From NCBI GenBank assembly GCA_018056425.1, contig JAGPFR010000019.1, forward strand, positions 1 to 45,182: a DNA stretch of 45,182 nucleotides. Reading direction: 5' to 3'. Of this stretch, positions 14,705 to 22,709 are shown one piece after another. Source of the DNA: Lachnospiraceae bacterium. Its GTDB lineage: Bacteria > Bacillota > Clostridia > Lachnospirales > Lachnospiraceae. The notes beneath the pieces are model-generated. The model was not told the origin of the DNA. It made no database searches and saw only the letters and a program-made list of their open reading frames with translations. The position numbers were made by a program, and so were the translations under genes. The stretch's first letter is position 1, and each line of letters starts with the position of its first letter.

Positions 14705-15679
14705 TTACTCCTTTGTTGGAAGTATAAATGACTGAGGCTTGGGTTTTTGAACCATGATCAGTTTATTTCCTACAAGTGCAGTATAAAGTTTAAGCCTGAA
14801 GGTTCCCTGATGCTCGGGTTTTATAAGATAATTACTGTAAGTTTCTATAAGAGAAAAATAATTATCCGTTCTTCCTTCTATCTTAAAATTGTGAAAGCCA
14901 AGTTCCTCACTGTATTTACCGACTATATCTTCCGGAGAAACAAAGGTTTTATAATCCTTGATCTTATAATAATTTCCGTCCTTATAGTATTCACAGCTCC
15001 AGGGAGCCTGCGGTATCTGATGCTCCGGAGGCATTTTTCTGTTTTTAAGTTTGATCCTCTGATTCTGAGCTATGTTCTTATAATGCTCGGAACGTCTCGG
15101 ACAATTGGGAGTACATATTGCGTTGACAAGTATCTCACATCTGTCGTGATCTTTTATCTGAGCAAGCTTTTCATAATCATTGTTGAAGTCATAATCCAGA
15201 ACCACCAGATCATAAGGCTTGGACAATTCTTCGTTTACCCGGTCGATCTCGGTAAGTCGCTTACAGGTGGAAGAGACTATTTTAAGGTTCGGGTATTTCT
15301 TTCTGATATATTCCTCGAGTATCGGTGAAAACAGGATCACAGCATTTCTGTCATCTTTGGCGAGTTCATCAAGGCAGAAATTACAATAGGGATCCTCACA
15401 CTCGTACTCTGTAAGTGTCATATTCGTGTAGGTTAATCTCACGGAAATACCGTGTGAATTAAGGGTCTTTATTACATTAACTACATAATCTGCGGAACAC
15501 TGATCATCCAATGATCCTCTTCCGCCGTTCCAAAGAGAAGTCGGAAACTCTCCGTAACAACTGGCTATTTTTACGCCGTCACGGAATAATTCCGGATGGG
15601 TTTCAAACAGGTTGATCACCATCATATTTAAAGGATAATTATTTCTTAGACCGGGGAGATGAAATTTAGCTTCACCCAT
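14705..15679 (-). CDS. U32-peptidase-like protein, paralogue 1
   Basis: 324 residues, soluble. Shares with its downstream paralogue the N-terminal FHLPG block, a G-FP-S/A-WNGGRG/A motif (about 43-55), the VVLDYD strand (159-164), CEILVNAICTPNCPRRSEHY (181-200) and HNFKIEGR (263-270). Conserved Cys181, 189, 193 and 229 could bind an iron-sulfur cluster; an extra Cys trio (94, 99, 102) is only partly kept in the paralogue. U32 relatives act in tRNA or rRNA hydroxylation, ubiquinone synthesis or as reported collagenases, none obvious here. GGGAG lies before the ATG. A strong terminator separates it from the solute-binding-protein gene, so it is probably expressed below the transporter. Confidence 0.7.
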   Translation of the reverse strand: MGEAKFHLPGLRNNYPLNMMVINLFETHPELFRDGVKIASCYGEFPTSLWNGGRGSLDDQCSADYVVNVIKTLNSHGISVRLTYTNMTLTEYECEDPYCNFCLDELAKDDRNAVILFSPILEEYIRKKYPNLKIVSSTCKRLTEIDRVNEELSKPYDLVVLDYDFNNDYEKLAQIKDHDRCEILVNAICTPNCPRRSEHYKNIAQNQRIKLKNRKMPPEHQIPQAPWSCEYYKDGNYYKIKDYKTFVSPEDIVGKYSEELGFHNFKIEGRTDNYFSLIETYSNYLIKPEHQGTFRLKLYTALVGNKLIMVQKPKPQSFILPTKE

Positions 15680-15694
15680 ATTCTGCTCCCTACT

Positions 15695-15729
15695 ATTAAA
15701 AACAGGGCGGCGTCATAAACGCCGCCCTG
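15695..15729 (-). terminator. Internal terminator between solute-binding protein and U32-like genes
   Basis: Perfect 10-bp GC-rich stem CAGGGCGGCG/CGCCGCCCTG with a 7-base loop, then TTTTTAAT on the minus strand. Sixteen bases remain before the next start codon. It likely lowers read-through so the binding protein is made in excess over the genes downstream. Confidence 0.88.
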
Positions 15730-15757
15730 CATTATTTGTGTTCCTTGGAGAAACTAA

Positions 15758-17293
15758 TTATTTAGCATTAGCTTCATCAACAAAGGTGTTCCACTGAGTA
15801 GCTGCTTCTTCAATTGCAGCGGACATATCATTGATAGTTCCTTCTGCAACGTTAACACCTACATGATGTCTGAACTGAGGTCCGATATCTACCTGAGGAA
15901 CAGACTCAGCGGGCTCATAGCCTGAAGTTCTGATGATTCTGTCGATGGTCTCATCAACTGCTCTGGTGTCATCGAAGTTAGCATAGTAGCCAGCTTTGAT
16001 TCCGTCGAGGTTCTCAATGAAATCTTCGTATCCGGGGGTGTCGCCATAGAAGCACATATAAGCGAATGCGCAAGCAAATGCCTTATCTGCATCATAGCAT
16101 CCGGGGATGTAGTAAAGGTTCTCAGATGCATAAGAAGTGTAGTTGCTTCCTGCAGAAGGTCCTACAGGGAAGGAAACGAATCCTACTTCATCCTCAAGAG
16201 ATCTTCCGTCATCGCCGATACCTCTTACGTTATCCTTCTCCCATACCTGTCCGATATAGAAAGCGGTGTTTCCGGTAAGCCAATCGGTCTTGTAGAAGTC
16301 CCAAGCTGCATCAGCGGGATAGTAAAGGTGTGCATCATAGTTAGCGCAGCACTCCTGGAAGAAGTTAAGAGCTTCCTGAGTATCAGCGTCGTCAAATGCA
16401 ACTCTGAGGCCTGATGCTTCGTTCTTTACGAAAGATGCGCCGTTGGAAAGTACGAACTCTTCAACTGCATCATCATAGTTACAGGTATATCCGAATACAT
16501 CGGGAGTACCATCATTGTCAAGGTCTCTCTGAACCTTCTCCATGATCTCTTTCCAAGCATCCCAGGTCCAGGTTCCGTTTGCCTGCATGTCATAGATGCT
16601 CTCGGGATCAACACCTGCATCCTCAAGAACTCTCTTATTGAAGAAGATTCCTTCACGAGGCTCTGCAAATCCGTTACCGGTTGCATACATGGTGTAGATG
16701 CTGTCGCCTGACTTGAAGAACTCATCTACCTGGTTTCTGGTGAAGATGGGGTTGGAATCGAAATCAAGGCACTCGATGGTAGAAAGATCATACATAAGTC
16801 CGGATGCTACAGCGGTGGTAGCTGCTGCACACATACGTCCGGTGAATACGTAGTAGTTATCATCTCCGCCTGAAGTTACGTAATCTGAGAACTGCTGGAT
16901 GCAATCGTTCCAGGTAAGGGATCCGCCTGCATACTCTGTGGTCTCCTTAACGGTGAAGTTGTAAGTCTCCTCACACCACTCACGATAATCCCACATAGCT
17001 TCCTCATAATCATTAACGGGATCGCCGGGTTCGCCTGACCACCAGTTAACGATATCGATCTCAACACCGCCAAGGTCGATAGCTGATCCGTCAGCATGAG
17101 TAAGAACTTCATACTCACTTACGGGCTCAACAGGATCGGTAGCTCCGCCGTTTTCATCGGGAGCCTGAGTAGCGGGAGTGTCGGTAGGCTGAGGCTCAAC
17201 GTTAGCGCCGCCGTTCTGACATCCGGCCATTCCTGCGACCATTGCAGCAGTTGCGCCGACAGCAATGATCTGGTTCAAAAACTTTCTCTTCAT
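15758..17293 (-). CDS. Sugar ABC importer solute-binding lipoprotein
   Basis: 511 residues. Lipoprotein signal with lipobox MAGC (Cys25), a Pro/Thr/Gln-rich linker, then a family-1 extracellular binding protein: IDIVNWWSG strand, TWTWDAWKEIMEKVQ, DNDGTPDVFGYT, and late ENLYYIPGCYDADKA. It would capture an oligosaccharide outside the membrane and deliver it to the two permeases upstream. Strong AAGGAGG ribosome site. Probably has its own promoter at 17383-17413. The specific sugar is not deducible; linkage to a xylanase makes xylo-oligosaccharides the leading guess. Confidence 0.93.
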   Translation of the reverse strand: MKRKFLNQIIAVGATAAMVAGMAGCQNGGANVEPQPTDTPATQAPDENGGATDPVEPVSEYEVLTHADGSAIDLGGVEIDIVNWWSGEPGDPVNDYEEAMWDYREWCEETYNFTVKETTEYAGGSLTWNDCIQQFSDYVTSGGDDNYYVFTGRMCAAATTAVASGLMYDLSTIECLDFDSNPIFTRNQVDEFFKSGDSIYTMYATGNGFAEPREGIFFNKRVLEDAGVDPESIYDMQANGTWTWDAWKEIMEKVQRDLDNDGTPDVFGYTCNYDDAVEEFVLSNGASFVKNEASGLRVAFDDADTQEALNFFQECCANYDAHLYYPADAAWDFYKTDWLTGNTAFYIGQVWEKDNVRGIGDDGRSLEDEVGFVSFPVGPSAGSNYTSYASENLYYIPGCYDADKAFACAFAYMCFYGDTPGYEDFIENLDGIKAGYYANFDDTRAVDETIDRIIRTSGYEPAESVPQVDIGPQFRHHVGVNVAEGTINDMSAAIEEAATQWNTFVDEANAK

Positions 17294-17306
17294 AATCCTC
17301 CTTTTG

Positions 17307-17367
17307 ACCTCTAAAGGTCTGATAAAAAATATATATTTCCCGCTTTATTGCGGATATATATCGGGCT
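17307..17367 (-). promoter_or_regulatory. Leader hairpins upstream of the solute-binding protein gene
   Basis: Two inverted repeats in the 5' leader: ATATATA/TATATAT arms around a CCGC/GCGG element (17329-17361), and GACCTCTAAAGGTC (17307-17320) immediately before the ribosome site. They may stabilise the transcript or affect translation; no known riboswitch is recognised. Confidence 0.35.
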
Positions 17368-17382
17368 GTAAACCCACGGAAA

Positions 17383-17413
17383 AGTATACCACATTTTGCC
17401 GCGGATTGTCCAA
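17383..17413 (-). promoter_or_regulatory. Possible promoter of the solute-binding protein gene
   Basis: -10 TATACT (17383-17388) with TTGGAC (17408-17413) 19 bp upstream on the minus strand, between the permease stop and the binding protein. The spacer is long, so this is tentative. Confidence 0.35.
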
Positions 17414-17415
17414 TT

Positions 17416-18435
17416 TTACATCTTGATTCCGGTCTGTGAAAGTGACTCTACGAATCCTCTCTGTGCGAAGAGATAAAGGATGATAAGAGGCATAATGATC
17501 ATCAGAGTACCGGTAGCAAGAATACAGTTTGCATAAGCCGTGGATACAGTACCTGTTTGTAAGCCGAGAGACTTCATAATGTAATCGGAAAGTGAATCGA
17601 CGATGGTTGAGATCGAAGTACTTACAAGTTTCATATTTCCGAGGAACATTCTGGAATAGAATCCGTCTGTCCACTGCCATACAAATGCAAACAGGAAGCA
17701 TGAAGTAAGGATAGGCTTGGCATCGGGAAGCATGATGATGACGAAAGTCTTAAGAGTTCCGCAACCATCAACATAAGCTGCCTCTTCCAATTCCTTGGGA
17801 ATATTTCTGAAGAACTGTCTTATAAGGTAAATATACAGTCCATTCTTAAGTCCCATACATCCTGCACTCAGCATATAGTAAGGAAGTGCCGAACCTCTGA
17901 GGTTGATCTCAGAACCGGTTATAAGTTTTATCAATCCGAAGATATCGAAAAACTTAAAGTGAAGATACAGCGAAGTGGATACAACCTGGGGAGGGATGAT
18001 GATCATTAGAAGAACACATCCGAACCAGAACTTCTTAAAAGGAAAATCATATCTTGCAAATCCATATCCTACAAGCGTGCATACAACAACCTGAAGCAGC
18101 GCAATGGTAAAGGAAGTGATGAATGAATTCTTAAGCGCAAGCTTATAGTTCATTATCTTGGCAGCAAGCTGATAGTTCTCTGTCGTAAAATGTGCAGGGA
18201 TATTTATAACAACGGGGTCATAAAGATCACCTTCTGTCATAAAGCTTATGGAAATCTTGTTAAGGATAGGCTGGATGATAAGAAAGCAAAGTCCGAACAA
18301 AAGGATGAACCTTACAAAGCTTATTCCCATCTGAGTCGCTATCTTCTTTTTCTTAAGTGCCGACATCTTAGGCTTGTCTTTGGATTTAGCCTTGCCCATA
18401 TCTGCAGGAGCACTCATCACCGCAGCATTACTCAT
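17416..18435 (-). CDS. Sugar ABC importer permease (MalG/CUT1 type)
   Basis: 339 residues with a Lys-rich cytosolic N-terminus and about six membrane segments. The EAA loop that docks the ATPase reads EEAAYVDGCGTLKTFVIIML followed by P, with the conserved G. Partner of the permease directly upstream, whose stop codon it overlaps by eight bases. Start 18435 has CAGGAGGG ten bases upstream; an in-frame codon at 18486 lies inside the upstream gene without a ribosome site. No ATPase is encoded in the locus, so an MsmK/UgpC-type shared ATPase elsewhere is expected. Confidence 0.93.
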   Translation of the reverse strand: MSNAAVMSAPADMGKAKSKDKPKMSALKKKKIATQMGISFVRFILLFGLCFLIIQPILNKISISFMTEGDLYDPVVINIPAHFTTENYQLAAKIMNYKLALKNSFITSFTIALLQVVVCTLVGYGFARYDFPFKKFWFGCVLLMIIIPPQVVSTSLYLHFKFFDIFGLIKLITGSEINLRGSALPYYMLSAGCMGLKNGLYIYLIRQFFRNIPKELEEAAYVDGCGTLKTFVIIMLPDAKPILTSCFLFAFVWQWTDGFYSRMFLGNMKLVSTSISTIVDSLSDYIMKSLGLQTGTVSTAYANCILATGTLMIIMPLIILYLFAQRGFVESLSQTGIKM

Positions 18436-19339
18436 AATAATATACCCTCCTGGAAATGATGAATGAACTGATGGCAAGGAATACAATGGTCAGTGCAAAA
18501 TAAACCCAAGCCATAGCAGAGGATAAACCGTAATTGAGCTGATCAACCATAGTGTCGGTAATCTTCTCCATTACTTCATTATCCGATCTCATACAATAAT
18601 CTACGATGGTATAAACCCAGTTTACAAGGAAGATGGAGCTTACCATCGGGAATGTTACTTTCCAGAGACTCTCCCATGCAGTACATCCTTCGATGGATGC
18701 AGCTTCATACATGCTCTTGGGAATAGTCTGAAGTCCGGAGAGGAATACGATAATCTGAATTCCTGAAGCAAGTGCGATATCGTAAATATTATCTATGAGT
18801 TCGAAGACTGTCTCATATGCCCTTGTTCCGACTCCGGCGGTTCTTAGGATGTTCTCGAGAACTGCGGTAACACTTACTCCGGTCATCGTATCTTCAACGG
18901 TAGCGTGCATCTGAGCTATGACCGAGTTATCGGTTTCAAGGCCGAGGATAACACCACTCGAGAGGATAACCGGAAGGAAGAATATTGCTCTTACAAGAGC
19001 TCTTCCGTGGAATTCCTGATTGAGTACAAGCGCTACGAAGAATGAGAAGACCATTATCGCAAATGAGTAAATGATCATCTGAGTAAACCCTTCGATAAGG
19101 AGTCTCGAATATTCCGGATCTACTTTAAATGCATAATTATAATTGTACAGACCGTTATAGATAAGATTAAAACTGCCCGCACCGACCTGAACATCACAGA
19201 AGCTCATATACAGCGACTGCAAAAAGGGTTTTACCATGAAGAGTAAAAATCCGATGATAAATGGCGAGATGAACAGGTATCCTGCTACCGCCCTTCTTTT
19301 TTCAAGTCCGCTAACTTTTCCGTTTAAATTCTTCTTCAT
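18428..19339 (-). CDS. Sugar ABC importer permease (MalF/UgpA type)
   Basis: 303 residues, about six membrane segments, beginning with the typical AGYLFISPFIIGFLLF helix. EAA loop: YEAASIEGCTAWESLWKVTF. Forms the transmembrane channel with the overlapping downstream permease. A segment of about 60 residues between membrane helices 3 and 4 (around 133-190) is longer than usual and may be an external loop near the binding protein. GGAGAG ribosome site nine bases before the ATG. Confidence 0.93.
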   Translation of the reverse strand: MKKNLNGKVSGLEKRRAVAGYLFISPFIIGFLLFMVKPFLQSLYMSFCDVQVGAGSFNLIYNGLYNYNYAFKVDPEYSRLLIEGFTQMIIYSFAIMVFSFFVALVLNQEFHGRALVRAIFFLPVILSSGVILGLETDNSVIAQMHATVEDTMTGVSVTAVLENILRTAGVGTRAYETVFELIDNIYDIALASGIQIIVFLSGLQTIPKSMYEAASIEGCTAWESLWKVTFPMVSSIFLVNWVYTIVDYCMRSDNEVMEKITDTMVDQLNYGLSSAMAWVYFALTIVFLAISSFIISRRVYYYE

Positions 19340-19360
19340 CTTAGGCTCTCCGTATCGCCC

Positions 19361-21958
19361 TTATTTTACAACCAGGTAATCTCTTGCAGGAACGGTAACT
19401 CCGTTTCCTGTGTAATCCGAGTATCCGTAATTGACATAAACCCTTGTTCCGTCTTCATAAACGGTAACCGATACATACTGGTTCAGATTCTCATGACCGG
19501 TCATCTGCTGATTGAATGTATGACCAAGTTCATTATTGTATCTTGTATATGTCTCAACCATCCTGTCATGTACGGAATCAAAAGCTGCTCCGTAGTACTG
19601 AGGATAGAGAGTTTTCTGAAGTTTTTCCACACTGTCTGCCATGATGGTGTAGTTAAGTCCCGCACCATACTCTGCACATGCAAGGATCTCATCGGTTTCG
19701 GAGCCGCAGAGATTAACAGGCTCGCCGGTGTAGTTCACATATCCGTGAAGTGCCAGCTCATAGAAAGGAATAAACTCATCAATTATGGTGTATTCACTTC
19801 CCTTAAGATCCATATCGGTAATGCAGTTTGCGTAAACGGCTGCATAAGTATTACCTGTACGGATCATAATATTCTGTCCGTTATCACGGTAACTTCTGAG
19901 TCTTGCAGCCTGATCCAGGAGTGCAGTCTGTCTGGAATAAGGATTCTTCTTATAAAAATCACTTGCAAGATCTGTTCCTACATCCTGGAATGAAGGGCCT
20001 GTTGCTCCATACTTCTCATTAACCTTAACAAGATTATCCATCATCTTAAGAATGAGCTGCTCATGAAGCAGGTAATGAGCATCAAGATCATCTCTGTCGC
20101 CATAAGTAATCTGGCTGAAGGGATAAAGCCTGCAAAGCTCACGGCTTATGAATCTCGATGAATCTCTGTAAGCGAAGAATCCGTCAAAAATGTTGGAGTC
20201 ATATGCATACTCAACGATTCCGTCAAGATAAATCTGATTGCCCTGATCCTGAACTGTACGGCAGAGATTAGTGATGTCTCTTCCGGAACCGAGTGCCATT
20301 ATCGGATCCACATCCTTAAGCATCTGCTGCTCGACACCGCCGTTACACCATCCGGTCATTCTGACGATCATATTATCAACACCGTCAGCATCAAGCTGAG
20401 TCAGCATATCCGATGCTTCTTTATAAGTGGTGAGCTCCAAAGGTCTTGATACGGGCATGCCAAGGATCTGCTTAACCTTGTCAACGGCTCCTACTACTTC
20501 CACAAAACAGGGAGCTGAGGTATCGGTATTTGCGATCAGGTAATCTCCGTAATTCTTGAGAAGATAATTCTGATATTCCTTGGCCATATCAATGTAGCTT
20601 CCGGAATCGATGAATGTATATCTCTGAGACATTACCTCATCGGGAAGGCTTTCCTGGAAAGCAAAGATACGGCTGTTTGAGATCGATCCTACATCGTACT
20701 CTTCTCTCTCGATAACACCAAACTCGGCATTAACTGAGTTGTAGCTGTTAAATCTTCCGGCGATGTCCGCTTCAACTGCCGCGTAAGCAGCGCCGCCTTC
20801 TATAGTACAGATAAAAGAATCGTTTCCGTTTGAAACACCGAAGGTACAGAACGCGGTGCTGGTGGAATGAACCAGAGCATCTCTGGCATGAGCCATATCC
20901 CAGCCGTAAACATTGGCATAATAAACGCTCTGTGCAGTCTTACCGTTGTTAAAATTGATAAGTGCTCCGCTGCCTTCGGGAATGAGAAGGAATCCTTCAT
21001 CATCGGTTCCGCCTGCTCCGAAGAAAGGAAGAACATCTACGGCAAGAATGGGCTTATCTTTAGGATACTGCATTGCCGAATAGGGCATCTCTACGATAAG
21101 ATCTCCTCCATCCAGCCTGTAGGTAATATCAACATTGTAAACCGCATTGCTTCCCGATTCGGATTCTGCAAGATATTCTTTGTCTCTGAGGAAATCTTCA
21201 TAAGTATATCCGATAGATTCCTCAAAGATCTTCTGAATCTTAGCCTTGATTGCATCAGTTGCCGTATCACGGAGAACGTACATTACCTGATCGGCTAGTG
21301 CAGGATATGCGGCAAGCAGTGCCTCGGGGTCATCCTTCCTACCGAGATCGTTGATATCGTACTTCTTGTAATACTGCTTTACGATATTAAGATCTCCCTG
21401 ACTGAGAAGTGCGAAATAGCCTTCCATCTCGTCCACGGGGCAGGCAAGAGGAATGACGTATTCCTTCTGAACCTTACCGATGGAATAATGAACGGTTATA
21501 GATTCTCCGTCGGTCTCCACATCATATGTCTGATTCTGGATACTGTAGTCGTAGTTGTTATATGCAACTTCGGATCCGATCTCACTTGAATATATAACGT
21601 TCAAAGTGGATCTGATACGGCCTTTCTCGGTACTCATGGCGATGGTGTCACTTTCCACATCATCGGGAACCGAATACCATACCTTGCCGGAAGATTTAAC
21701 CTTAACGGTGAAATAGGTGGTAGTGGGATCCATGGTAAATAACAGCTGATCATTCTCCAGCACTATCTCTTTTCCGTCTCCCGCATAAGCATTGACGGGT
21801 ATTATCTGTTCCTCTTCCTCTTTGTTATTGTATGTAACAACAAAGATAATGAGTCCTGCTAATATAAGAGTAAAGATTCCGGGTACGATCAAACTCTTTA
21901 AGAATTTGATAAACTCGTTTCTTGCTTCTCTTTTTTGTTCTGCACTTCTTCTTCTCAT
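19361..21958 (-). CDS. DUF5696-like membrane-anchored protein, possible glycosidase fold
   Basis: 865 residues: a basic cytosolic start, one membrane segment (about 23-46), then a large extracellular region. The first half is beta-rich; the second half (about 500-760) has alternating strands and helices such as GVDNMIVRMTGW, GNQIYLDG and GPSFQDVG, which look like a TIM barrel similar to glycoside hydrolases. The end is a beta domain with VYVNYGYSDYTGNG. It resembles proteins I know as DUF5696, found beside sugar ABC importers in Firmicutes; activity is unproven. CGGAGTAAGT precedes the ATG. Lies between the YIP1-like gene and a permease pair. Confidence 0.7.
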   Translation of the reverse strand: MRRRSAEQKREARNEFIKFLKSLIVPGIFTLILAGLIIFVVTYNNKEEEEQIIPVNAYAGDGKEIVLENDQLLFTMDPTTTYFTVKVKSSGKVWYSVPDDVESDTIAMSTEKGRIRSTLNVIYSSEIGSEVAYNNYDYSIQNQTYDVETDGESITVHYSIGKVQKEYVIPLACPVDEMEGYFALLSQGDLNIVKQYYKKYDINDLGRKDDPEALLAAYPALADQVMYVLRDTATDAIKAKIQKIFEESIGYTYEDFLRDKEYLAESESGSNAVYNVDITYRLDGGDLIVEMPYSAMQYPKDKPILAVDVLPFFGAGGTDDEGFLLIPEGSGALINFNNGKTAQSVYYANVYGWDMAHARDALVHSTSTAFCTFGVSNGNDSFICTIEGGAAYAAVEADIAGRFNSYNSVNAEFGVIEREEYDVGSISNSRIFAFQESLPDEVMSQRYTFIDSGSYIDMAKEYQNYLLKNYGDYLIANTDTSAPCFVEVVGAVDKVKQILGMPVSRPLELTTYKEASDMLTQLDADGVDNMIVRMTGWCNGGVEQQMLKDVDPIMALGSGRDITNLCRTVQDQGNQIYLDGIVEYAYDSNIFDGFFAYRDSSRFISRELCRLYPFSQITYGDRDDLDAHYLLHEQLILKMMDNLVKVNEKYGATGPSFQDVGTDLASDFYKKNPYSRQTALLDQAARLRSYRDNGQNIMIRTGNTYAAVYANCITDMDLKGSEYTIIDEFIPFYELALHGYVNYTGEPVNLCGSETDEILACAEYGAGLNYTIMADSVEKLQKTLYPQYYGAAFDSVHDRMVETYTRYNNELGHTFNQQMTGHENLNQYVSVTVYEDGTRVYVNYGYSDYTGNGVTVPARDYLVVK

Positions 21959-21994
21959 ACTTACTCCGGTAAGGCTTTATTTTTCAGGCAATCG

Positions 21995-22690
21995 CTATGC
22001 CCTGAACATAAACTCTCTGTATAGTGAATAGAAATATCCGATACCCTGTGTGATCATACTGAAGAAAAGCATCAATATGAAGATCATTACGAGCATTGCA
22101 AAAAGTGAAAAGACCATGAACAGGATATTCTTAGCTCCGGAAAACTCATGAATCTGACACATAGCCGAAATGATCAGCAGTCCGCACCATATCAGGGAAA
22201 TATATGCCAGTACGGTATAAAACTGCTTTTCGTTAACCGTTATGACATTACTGATTATCATCAGCGGAAGCTGCATAAGAGGATAAGGGGTCAATGCATA
22301 ACACGTTCCTATATATACCTGACCAAGTTTTCCCTTACCGTCAAACAGAGTGGTTGTCGCCCAGTTTCCTACTACGAAAAGGGCAAGAGGGAAAATAATA
22401 CTTGCTATATACAGGAAAATGTTAATATCTTCCCAATATACCTGAACGAAGATAAAACTGGTATATTTAAGGCTGAGTATCCTTATAAGAACAGTAAGGA
22501 AAAGGATCGTATTTGCAGCCGCATAGGTTCCTCTCTTTTCATGGGTAAGATCCCAGAAACCATCGAAGGGATGGGTAATGCAGTAAAGCGCAAATTTCAT
22601 TGAATCCCAATACTTGCGACCGAAGGTTTTCTTAAACCAGCCTCCGATGCCTCTTAATATTGTGTTTTCTTTTACTGATGTCTGTTCCAT
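21995..22690 (-). CDS. YIP1-family integral membrane protein
   Basis: 231 residues with about five membrane segments and the Yip1-like pattern: a cytosolic start with HPFDGFWDLTHEKRG, then FVVGNWATTTLFDGKGKLGQ and YALTPYPLMQLPL, the conserved loop with two prolines. Bacterial YIP1-like proteins have no established function. Placed between the NHL-propeller and DUF5696-like genes; the three appear to form one membrane module beside two sugar importers. Confidence 0.8.
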   Translation of the reverse strand: MEQTSVKENTILRGIGGWFKKTFGRKYWDSMKFALYCITHPFDGFWDLTHEKRGTYAAANTILFLTVLIRILSLKYTSFIFVQVYWEDINIFLYIASIIFPLALFVVGNWATTTLFDGKGKLGQVYIGTCYALTPYPLMQLPLMIISNVITVNEKQFYTVLAYISLIWCGLLIISAMCQIHEFSGAKNILFMVFSLFAMLVMIFILMLFFSMITQGIGYFYSLYREFMFRA

Positions 22691-22709
22691 GTTATTCTCT
22701 TATGCGTAA

